Shown here piece after piece: positions 1 to 7,000 of a DNA stretch of 9,110 nt. Position numbers and translations under genes: made by a program. Location: positions 1 to 9,110 of the forward strand of contig NJEB01000023.1 in assembly GCA_002254975.1 (NCBI GenBank). Direction: 5' to 3'. Origin of the DNA: Candidatus Hecatellales archaeon ex4484_218 (GTDB lineage: Archaea; Thermoproteota; Bathyarchaeia; Hecatellales; Hecatellaceae). Under the pieces are notes generated by a model that saw nothing but the letters and a program-made list of their open reading frames with translations, was not told the DNA's origin and did no database searches. Numbering within the stretch: position 1 is the stretch's first letter; each line of letters starts with the position of its first letter.

Positions 1-268
1 CAGCAAGAATTCCTCCGAAAGGGTCCTCTGTCTTATTACGGTATTTTCTTAACATTTCCTTATTCATTATTGGTACTTTTTTGCTAAAATCATCCAAAGA
101 TTTAACATCTGATGGTTTTAGGTTGGCTTCATCAAATTTTTCATGGATAAATTTAGCGTTAACATAGGCATGGTTTAATTGATGTTGAAGTCTTTTCCAT
201 TGAAGTTCTTTAAGTTCCTCCCGAGAAATTTTTTCCATTCTTGGATTCCACATAGATTTTTCAACCAT
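1..268 (-). CDS. PaaK-type (phenylacetate-CoA ligase family) adenylate-forming enzyme, N-terminal fragment
   Basis: The first 89 residues of a minus-strand gene that leaves the window at its left edge. It begins MVEKSMWNPRMEKISREELK and continues with LQWKRLQHQLNHAYVNAKF, then KFDEANLKPSDVKSLDDF, and ends RKYRNKTEDPFGGILA. This follows the N-terminal plan of PaaK-family acyl-CoA ligases (WNP-E-M, a helix with E-L-Q-x-x-R-L, then F-x-E-x-x-K-P-x-D-I-K-S-L-D-D, then T-x-DPFGG). Family members activate aryl or acyl acids with ATP and pass them to CoA; coenzyme F390 synthetases share the architecture. The AMP-binding core lies outside the window, so substrate and integrity cannot be judged. The ATG at 268-266 is chosen because GGTGA (279-275) sits 6 nt upstream. 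Met6 (MWNPRM) is a possible alternative. The gene diverges from the polymerase operon and is probably functionally unrelated to it. Confidence 0.82.
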   Translation of the reverse strand, partial: MVEKSMWNPRMEKISREELKELQWKRLQHQLNHAYVNAKFIHEKFDEANLKPSDVKSLDDFSKKVPIMNKEMLRKYRNKTEDPFGGILA

Positions 269-336
269 AGAATTTCACCATTTGCATTGTTGTTTAAAGT
301 TAATTTATTTTTAAGACCTAACTAATTATTTATAGT

Positions 337-350
337 TTTATATATTTTTC
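337..350 (-). promoter_or_regulatory. BRE/TATA promoter of the PaaK-type gene
   Basis: Read on the minus strand, GAAAAA (350-345, a purine-rich TFB recognition element) runs directly into TATATAAA (344-337, a near-ideal archaeal TATA box). With the usual spacing of about 25 bp the transcript would start near 314. That leaves a leader of roughly 45 nt carrying the GGTGA ribosome binding site ahead of the ATG at 268. This is the best-formed promoter in the window. Confidence 0.7.
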
Positions 351-360
351 AATCTTGCTA

Positions 361-379
361 CATTAAGGAAGCCTTAATG
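361..379. repeat. Perfect 8-bp inverted repeat, candidate operator
   Basis: The arms CATTAAGG (361-368) and CCTTAATG (372-379) are exact reverse complements around a 3-nt spacer (AAG). The repeat ends about 10 bp upstream of the PaaK-type gene's BRE and about 4 bp upstream of a weaker plus-strand BRE/TATA candidate at 384-397. That is a typical place for a dimeric regulator to bind between divergent promoters. The half-site TTAATG occurs again at 394-399. The loop is only 3 nt and there is no T-tract, so a DNA-binding site is likelier than a terminator. The bound factor is unknown. Confidence 0.45.
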
Positions 380-383
380 ATGC

Positions 384-397
384 AAAAAGTTTATTAA
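384..397 (+). promoter_or_regulatory. Candidate upstream promoter of the RNA polymerase operon
   Basis: AAAAAG (384-389), resembling a BRE, is followed by TTTATTAA (390-397), an imperfect TATA box. If used, transcription would begin near 420 and give rpoH a leader of about 75 nt that contains the GC-rich patch at about 412-460. It is weaker than the minus-strand promoter, and the box at 458-478 lies nearer to rpoH. Both could be active. Confidence 0.3.
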
Positions 398-457
398 TGT
401 CACCCTATATTGGCTTGATTTGACCACTAAGTCGGCTGGATGCGGTTTGTCTTTTGT

Positions 458-478
458 CGAGTTAAAAACCTTATAAAA
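458..478 (+). promoter_or_regulatory. Candidate proximal promoter of rpoH-rpoB-rpoA-rpl30e-nusA
   Basis: Two overlapping TATA-like stretches, GTTAAAAACC (461-470) and TTATAAAA (471-478), lie just ahead of rpoH. Standard archaeal spacing puts initiation at about 490-502, on or beside the ATG at 495, so the first gene may be translated from a leaderless or nearly leaderless mRNA. No GGAGG or GGTG precedes that ATG at a useful distance, which agrees with leaderless initiation. Which stretch is the real TATA box cannot be decided by eye. Confidence 0.45.
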
Positions 479-494
479 AAGAGTGAATTTATTT

Positions 495-755
495 ATGGTG
501 AAAGAAAAAAAACCTGAATCTTTCAGCATCTTCGACCATGAACTTGTCCCTAAACATATCTTACTTTCAAAAGAGGAAGCTGAGCAACTACTTAAAACCT
601 ACAGAATCAAACCTTACCAGCTTCCAAAAATTAAGGATACAGACCCAGCGGTTAAAGCTTTAGGTGCTAAACCAGGAGACATCATTAAAATTATTAGAAA
701 AAGTCCTACAGCAGGTGTAGCTGAATATTATAGGTATGTGGTTAAAGGAGGTTAA
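495..755 (+). CDS. rpoH: DNA-directed RNA polymerase subunit H (Rpo5/RpoH)
   Basis: An 86-residue protein matching archaeal RpoH, the equivalent of the C-terminal assembly domain of eukaryotic Rpb5, which sits at the lower jaw near downstream DNA. Visible family hallmarks in order are [59 protein letters not shown] and a closing YYRYVV. The length is close to the usual 75-85 residues. The frame is also open from a GTG at 483, but that would add MNLF outside the family pattern and would lie at or before the predicted transcript start, so the ATG at 495 (or the GTG at 498) is preferred. It is the first gene of the operon. Its last codons, GGA GGT TAA, also form the ribosome binding site of rpoB, which starts 6 nt after the stop. 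Confidence 0.96.
   Translation: MVKEKKPESFSIFDHELVPKHILLSKEEAEQLLKTYRIKPYQLPKIKDTDPAVKALGAKPGDIIKIIRKSPTAGVAEYYRYVVKGG
747..752 (+). promoter_or_regulatory. Strong ribosome binding site of rpoB, inside the end of rpoH
   Basis: GGAGGT lies 9 nt before the rpoB ATG (762) and doubles as the two terminal glycine codons of rpoH. Ribosomes finishing rpoH are therefore delivered to the rpoB start, which implies translational coupling of the two subunits. Confidence 0.8.
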
Positions 756-761
756 AATTTT

Positions 762-3700
762 ATGGCTTTAACTTTAAATTTTTCTAAAGAAGATTTTTGG
801 GTTTTAATGAAAAGTTTTATTAAACATGAAGGTTTGGTTACTCAACATTTAAACTCTTTTAACGATTTTATTGAACGTGGTCTTCAAGAAATTGTGGATG
901 AGGTTGGTGGAATAGATATAGAGGCTGAGACTAGGTATAGGATTAGGTTTGGAAAGATTGAGGTTGGAAAACCTAGAATAGTTGAAGTTGATGGTTCTGA
1001 ACATGAGGTTTTTCCAAGAGAAGCTATGATTAGAAACTTAACCTATGCTGGACCCTTAAAACTTGAAATGTGGATTGAAAGAAACGGTAAAAAAAGTGTT
1101 TCTGTTGAACCTTTATACATTGGTGATATGCCTATCATGGTTAAATCTAAAAAATGTCATCTAGCAGATTTAAGTGAAGAAGAACTTGTTGCTCTAGGTG
1201 AAGACCCAAAAGACCCTGGAGGATACTTCATTATCAACGGTTCTGAAAGGGTTATTGTTACTCTTGAAGATTTAGCACCCAACAGGATTATGGTTGATAG
1301 AGAAGGAACAGAAACAAGTGCTGTTTATAAGGCTAAAGTTTTCTCAACAACTGTTGGGTTTAGAGCAAGAATAGAGGTGAAGATGAGAGCTGATGGCTCC
1401 ATTTATGTGGCTATTCCAGGTGTTGTTGTTGATATACCTTTCATCATTTTGATGAAAGCTTTAGGTATTGAGGCTGATAAGGATATTGCTGAAGCTGTTT
1501 CACCAAAAAAAGAAATCCAAGAAATGCTTGAACCATCCTTTGAAAAATCTGAGGGAATCTACAAAACTAGGGATGCTATCCTGTACATAGGGAACAGGAT
1601 AGCTTATGGGCAAGTTGAAGAATATAGGATTAGAAGAGCTGAAACAGTAATAGATAAAAACTTTTTACCTCATCTATACTTTTTAGCTGAAATTGCAAAT
1701 AGGCTGATTGAGCTTAAACTTGGGTTACGAAAACCTGATGATAAAGACCATTATGCAAATAAAAGACTTAGACCTGCTGGAGAACTACTTGCAGACCTTT
1801 TCAGGATTGCTTTTAGAAATCTTTGTAAAGATATGAAGTATCAGCTTGAAAGAACAAGTCTAAAAAGAGCTGGAGCTTTTGGTGCAATTAATGCTGCTAT
1901 TAGACCTGGAATTATAACTGAAAGAATTCAGCATGCTTTGGCTACTGGAAATTGGGGTAGAGGTAAAGTTGGTGTAACCCAGCTTCTTGACCGAACAAAT
2001 TATCTTTCAACCTTAAGTCATCTTAGAAGACTTCAATCACCTTTAAGTCGAAGTCAACCAAACTTTGAGGCAAGAGATTTACATTCAACCCATTGGGGTA
2101 GACTTTGCCCAAATGAAACACCTGAAGGTTCAAATTGTGGTTTAGTTAAAAATCTTGCACTTTCAGCTTCAATTTCTGTTGGTGTAAGCTTAAATGAAAT
2201 AAAACCTTTACTTGAAAGTTTAGGTGTTGTTGAACAGGTTAAAGCTTCACCTCAACTTAGAATGAAAGGTACAAAAGTTTTTGTTGATGGTCATATTTTC
2301 TATTGTGAAGACCCTTATTCTTTGGTTAAAACTTTAAGGGAGCTTAGAAGAAAAGGAGAAATTAACCATGAAATAAATGTTGCACTTTATGAGGACGTTT
2401 CTCCATTAGGAGTTATTAGAGAAGTTTACATTAATTGTGATGGTGGAAGGGTTAGAAGACCTTTAATTGTTGTTGAAAACGGTAAACCTAAACTTCAACC
2501 TGAACATATAGAAAAGCTAAAAAATGGAGAAATAGACTGGGATTATCTTGTTAGAAATGGTATAATCGAATATTTGGATGCTGATGAAGAGGAAAATGCT
2601 TATGTTGCTTTATCCCTTGAAGAATTAACTCCAGAACATACTCACCTAGAAATAGTTCCCTACTCAATTTTAGGTATATGTGCCTCCTTAATTCCTTACC
2701 CAGAACATAACCAATCTCCAAGAAATTCTTATGAGGCAGCTATGGCTAAACAAGCATTAGGAATTTATGCAACAAACTATTTCTTAAGAACAGATTCAAG
2801 GTCTCATCTACTCCATTATCCACAAGTTCCATTGGTTAGAACTAAACCAATGGATATTATTGGTTATGATGGTAGGCCTTCAGGTCAAAATTGTATTGTT
2901 GCTGTTTTAACTTATGAAGGATACAACATGGAAGATGCTCTTGTTTTTAACAAAGCTTCAGTTGAAAGAGGTTTAGGTAGGTCTATTTTTTATAGGCTTT
3001 ATGAGGCTGAGGCTAAACAGTATCTTGGTGGTGAAAAAGATAGATTTGAAATACCTGAACCTGGCAATGTAGGGTTTAGAGGTGAACATTATTATAGAGC
3101 CTTAGAACCGGACGGAGTTATTGGTGTTGAAACTGAGGTTCAAGGTTCTGATGTTTTAATTGGAAAAACAAGCCCACCAAGATTCTTAGAAGAATATAAG
3201 GAGTTTGAAGTTCATGGTCCAACTCGAAGAGACACTTCTGTAACTATGAGACCCTCAGAAAAGGGTATTGTTGATACCGTGATAGTAACAACAACATCTA
3301 AAGGAAATAGGGTTGTTAAGGTTAGGGTAAGAGATGACAGAAAAGCTGAGCTTGGAGATAAATTTGCATCTAGACATGGTCAAAAAGGTGTTATTGGAAT
3401 GCTTGTACCCCAAGAGGATATGCCTTTCACCGAAGATGGAATTGTTCCAGATATAATCATCAATCCACATGCTTTCCCATCTAGGATGACTCTAGGACAA
3501 TTTATGGAATCTATAGCTGGTAAGGTTGCAGCTGTAAAAGGATGTTTTATGAATGGAACAGCTTTTGCAAATGAAAAACCTGAAAATGTAAGAAAACTTT
3601 TACATCAACTTGGTTTCCATTATGGTGGTAAAGAAGTTTTTTACAACGGAATTACTGGTGAAAAATTTGAGGCTGATGTTTTTGTTGGAATTGTTTACTA

Positions 3701-4091
3701 CCAGAAGTTGCATCATATGGTTGTAGATAAAATTCATGCAAGGTCTAGAGGTCAAGTTCAAATGTTGACTAGACAACCTACTGAGGGTAGAGCTAGAGGT
3801 GGAGGTTTAAGGTTTGGTGAAATGGAAAGAGATTGTCTTATAGGGCATGGTGCAGCTATTTTGCTTAAAAATCGTTTATTGGATGAATCTGATAAATTTG
3901 TTATGTATGTTTGTGAAAAATGTGGTCTTATCGCCTATTATGATGCTAAACAAAGAAAGTATGTTTGTAATATTTGTGGAGATGAAGCTGTAGTTTCACC
4001 TGTTGTTGTATCTTATGCTTTTAAGCTTTTACTTCAAGAACTTATGAGTTTATGTATTGCACCTAGACTAGTTTTGGAGGAGAAAGTTTAA
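762..4091 (+). CDS. rpoB: DNA-directed RNA polymerase subunit B (Rpo2, unsplit)
   Basis: The 1109-residue second-largest subunit, equivalent to Rpb2 and bacterial beta. It forms one side of the cleft, the wall and the RNA-DNA hybrid site. It starts with FSKEDFWVLMKSFIKHEGLV and a QHLNSFNDFI segment, as expected for the protrusion. Further landmarks are LRRLQSPLSRS and LCPNETPEGSNCGLVKNLA (about 417-465, fork region), YNMEDALV (E724 and D725, the acidic pair near the second metal), GDKFASRHGQKG (865-876; K867 is the invariant active-site lysine) and PHAFPSRMTLGQ. A C-terminal clamp zinc site has C1051, C1054, C1069 and C1072. The chain is continuous, so this is not the B'/B'' split seen in many methanogens and haloarchaea, and there is no intein. 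Its TAA shares one base with the rpoA ATG (TAATG). Confidence 0.99.
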   Translation: MALTLNFSKEDFWVLMKSFIKHEGLVTQHLNSFNDFIERGLQEIVDEVGGIDIEAETRYRIRFGKIEVGKPRIVEVDGSEHEVFPREAMIRNLTYAGPLKLEMWIERNGKKSVSVEPLYIGDMPIMVKSKKCHLADLSEEELVALGEDPKDPGGYFIINGSERVIVTLEDLAPNRIMVDREGTETSAVYKAKVFSTTVGFRARIEVKMRADGSIYVAIPGVVVDIPFIILMKALGIEADKDIAEAVSPKKEIQEMLEPSFEKSEGIYKTRDAILYIGNRIAYGQVEEYRIRRAETVIDKNFLPHLYFLAEIANRLIELKLGLRKPDDKDHYANKRLRPAGELLADLFRIAFRNLCKDMKYQLERTSLKRAGAFGAINAAIRPGIITERIQHALATGNWGRGKVGVTQLLDRTNYLSTLSHLRRLQSPLSRSQPNFEARDLHSTHWGRLCPNETPEGSNCGLVKNLALSASISVGVSLNEIKPLLESLGVVEQVKASPQLRMKGTKVFVDGHIFYCEDPYSLVKTLRELRRKGEINHEINVALYEDVSPLGVIREVYINCDGGRVRRPLIVVENGKPKLQPEHIEKLKNGEIDWDYLVRNGIIEYLDADEEENAYVALSLEELTPEHTHLEIVPYSILGICASLIPYPEHNQSPRNSYEAAMAKQALGIYATNYFLRTDSRSHLLHYPQVPLVRTKPMDIIGYDGRPSGQNCIVAVLTYEGYNMEDALVFNKASVERGLGRSIFYRLYEAEAKQYLGGEKDRFEIPEPGNVGFRGEHYYRALEPDGVIGVETEVQGSDVLIGKTSPPRFLEEYKEFEVHGPTRRDTSVTMRPSEKGIVDTVIVTTTSKGNRVVKVRVRDDRKAELGDKFASRHGQKGVIGMLVPQEDMPFTEDGIVPDIIINPHAFPSRMTLGQFMESIAGKVAAVKGCFMNGTAFANEKPENVRKLLHQLGFHYGGKEVFYNGITGEKFEADVFVGIVYYQKLHHMVVDKIHARSRGQVQMLTRQPTEGRARGGGLRFGEMERDCLIGHGAAILLKNRLLDESDKFVMYVCEKCGLIAYYDAKQRKYVCNICGDEAVVSPVVVSYAFKLLLQELMSLCIAPRLVLEEKV
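4076..4080 (+). promoter_or_regulatory. Ribosome binding site of rpoA within the end of rpoB
   Basis: GGAGG lies 10 nt ahead of the rpoA ATG (4091), inside the last codons of rpoB. With the TAATG stop/start overlap it predicts coupled, near-equal synthesis of the two largest subunits. Confidence 0.75.
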
Positions 4092-7000
4092 TGGCTCTTG
4101 AAATTTATGAGGAAGAAGTAGCAAAAACAATTAAAAAGATAAAATTCGGTGTTCTTTCACCTCAAGAAATTAGAAAATATTCTGTTGTTGAGATTAGGGA
4201 AGCTGACACCTACGATGAGGATGGTGCACCTATAGCTTCAGGTTTAATGGATGAAAGACTTGGAACTCTTGAACCTAGAACAAGATGTAAAACATGTGGA
4301 AACACAGCAGTAAGATGTCCAGGTCATTTTGGACATATTGAACTTGTAACTCCAATCATCCATGTTGGATTTGTTAAATATATCCATGAATTTCTAAATA
4401 TTTTCTGTAGGGAATGCGGTAGAATTCTTCTTCCACCAGAAAAAATTGAAAAGTATAAGGCTAGAATTGAGGAATCAATATCTGAGATTGGTGAAGAACC
4501 TTTAGCCATCTACGATGAAATTAAAAATGAGGCTAGAAAAACAAGTGTTTGTCCTTACTGTATGAAAAGACAAAATCCTGTTGAACTTAATAAACCAACA
4601 AGCTTTTTTGAGCATACACCTGAAGGTGAGGTTAAACCTTTAGACCCTTCAACCATCCGAGCAAGACTTGAACTTATACAAGATGATGATTTGAGACTTC
4701 TTGGTCATGACCCTAAAGCTCTTAGACCTGAATGGATGGTTTTAACTGTTCTTCCAGTTCCACCTGTTAATGTTCGTCCATCCATCATGTTAGAATCTGG
4801 GATTAGGTCTGAAGATGACCTTACCCATAAACTTGTAGATATTATCCGGATAAACCGTAGATTGGATGAATATATGATGGAAGGTGGTGCACCACCCTTA
4901 ATTTTCCAAGAGCTTTCTGATTTGCTTCAATACCATGTAACAACCTATTTTGACAATGAAACTTCAGGTATTCCTCCTGCAAGGCATAGGTCAGGTAGAG
5001 CTTTAAGAACTCTTTCCCAAAGATTAAAGGGTAAAGAGGGAAGATTTAGAAGTAATCTTTCAGGTAAAAGAGTTGATTTTTCAGCTAGAACTGTTATTTC
5101 ACCAGACCCTAACCTAAGCATTGATGAGGTTGGTGTCCCCCTAGATATTGCTATGCGTTTAACCTATCCTGAAGTTGTAACTGAATGGAATATTGAGGAA
5201 ATGCGTAAACTTGTAAGAAATGGACCTGATAAATATCCGGGTGCATTGTATATTGTAAGACCTGATGGTAAACGTGTCCGATTAGAGTTTGTTGCTGATA
5301 GAGAAAAAATTGCTGAAAATCTTCAACCACATTTTGTGGTTGAAAGACATTTAATGGATGGAGATATTGTAATCTTTAATAGGCAACCTTCACTTCACCG
5401 AATGTCTATGATGGCTCATAGGGTTAAAGTTTTACCCTACAAAACTTTTAGGCTACATCTTTGTGTATGTCCACCCTACAATGCTGATTTTGATGGGGAT
5501 GAAATGAATCTTCATGTACCTCAAACAGAAGAAGCAGTAACTGAAGCAAGAATTTTGATGCAAGTTCAAGACCAAATTCTTTCACCCAGATATGGAGGAC
5601 CAATCATAGGTGCAATCAGAGATTTTATTACGGGAGCTTATCTTTTAACCAGAAAATCAACCTACCTAAGAAAAGATGAAGTTTGCAATTTGCTTTCAGC
5701 CATAAACTATGAGGGAGAACTTCCAGAACCAACCATTAAAAGACCTGAACCATTATGGTCTGGTAAAGATATTTTCAGTTTACTTTTACCTAAAGAATTA
5801 AACCATGTTGCAAGAGCAAGTATTTGTGTTGGCTGTAGTAAATGTAAACGTGAAGAATGTGAAAATGATGCTTATGTTGTTGTAAAAAATGGTAAATTAA
5901 TTTGTGGTGTAATTGATAGAAACTCCATTGGAGCTGAAAAATCTGAAAGTATTCTACATAGAATAGTTAAAGAATATGGTTCTGAAGAAGCAAAAAAATT
6001 CTTAAATTCTCTTTCAAAACTTGTAAATGCATATCTTTCAATGAAAGGCTTCTCCTACACACTTGATGAGTTAGATATTCCTGACGAAATTAGAAAAAAG
6101 ATTAGAAAAAGAACGGATGAGGCAAGAAAAAAGATAAATGAGCTTATCCAACAATATAATGCTGGTGTTTTACCTAGACTTCCAGGTCAAACTTTGGAAG
6201 ATTCCTTCGAAATCTACGCAATGAATGAGCTTGCTAAAGCTAGGGATGATTGTGGAGAATATGTAGATGAATATTTTGGAATGAATAATAGTGGAAGTAT
6301 CATGACAAGAACTGGTGCAAGAGGTTCAAGCCTAAACATAGGTCAAATGACAGCATGTTTAGGTCAACAATCCGTTAGAGGAAAAAGAATTGTTAGAGGT
6401 TATAAGGATAGAGCCTTATCCCACTTTAAACCTAGAGACCCAAGTCCTGAAGCAAGAGGTTTTGTATATTCATGTTATAGGGATGGCTTATCTCCAACAG
6501 AGTTTTTCTTCCATGCGATGGGTGGTAGAGAAGGACTTGTTGATACTGCTGTAAGAACTCAGCAAAGTGGATATATGCAAAGACGTTTAATTAATGCTCT
6601 TCAAGATGTAAAGGTTGAATATGATGAAACTGTTAGAGTTGCAACAGGTCAAATAGTCCAATTTAAATATGGTGAGGATGGAGTTGACCCTGCAAAAAGT
6701 GACCATGGAAAGGCTGTAAATGTTCAAAGACTTGTTGAAAGAGTTAGACTTGTTGTTAGAGAAGGAAAACCTGCACCTAAAGAATACATTAAGGAACAAA
6801 TTGAAAAGGTTAAACATGAACTTCCACCTTTACTTGTTGAAGAATTAAAGAAAAATCTTTACAACTCAAACCTAACAAAAGAAGGGGTTGGCTTAGTTGT
6901 TTCAACAACAGTTGAAGATTATAAGAAAGCCAAAATTGAGCCTGGAGAATCTGGTGGTATTGTTACTGCTCAATCTATAGGTGAGCCCGGAACTCAAATG

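Noticed and set aside
375..440. C/D box sRNA suggested by ATGATGC at 377-383
   Set aside because: The C box is imperfect and no CTGA D box or matching internal D'/C' pair follows at the right distance.
405..470. tRNA or other known RNA gene in the GC-rich upstream patch
   Set aside because: No cloverleaf stems, no T-loop or anticodon arm pattern, and no stable hairpin found by eye on either strand.
483..494. GTG start at 483 giving a 90-residue RpoH
   Set aside because: It adds MNLF outside the family pattern and lies only 5 nt after the TATA-like box, upstream of the likely transcript start; the ATG at 495 fits better.
3255..3470. Minus-strand open frame of 71 codons inside rpoB
   Set aside because: It lies opposite a highly conserved rpoB region, has no family resemblance and no sign of its own promoter or RBS; it is a shadow of the real gene.
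4324..4509. Minus-strand open frame of 61 codons inside rpoA
   Set aside because: Shadow of the conserved zinc-binding clamp region of RpoA, with no independent coding signal.
6587..6817. Minus-strand open frame of 76 codons inside rpoA, around the A'/A'' junction
   Set aside because: Low-complexity F/N/S/L-rich translation expected from the complement of AT-rich codons; not a gene and not related to the fusion.
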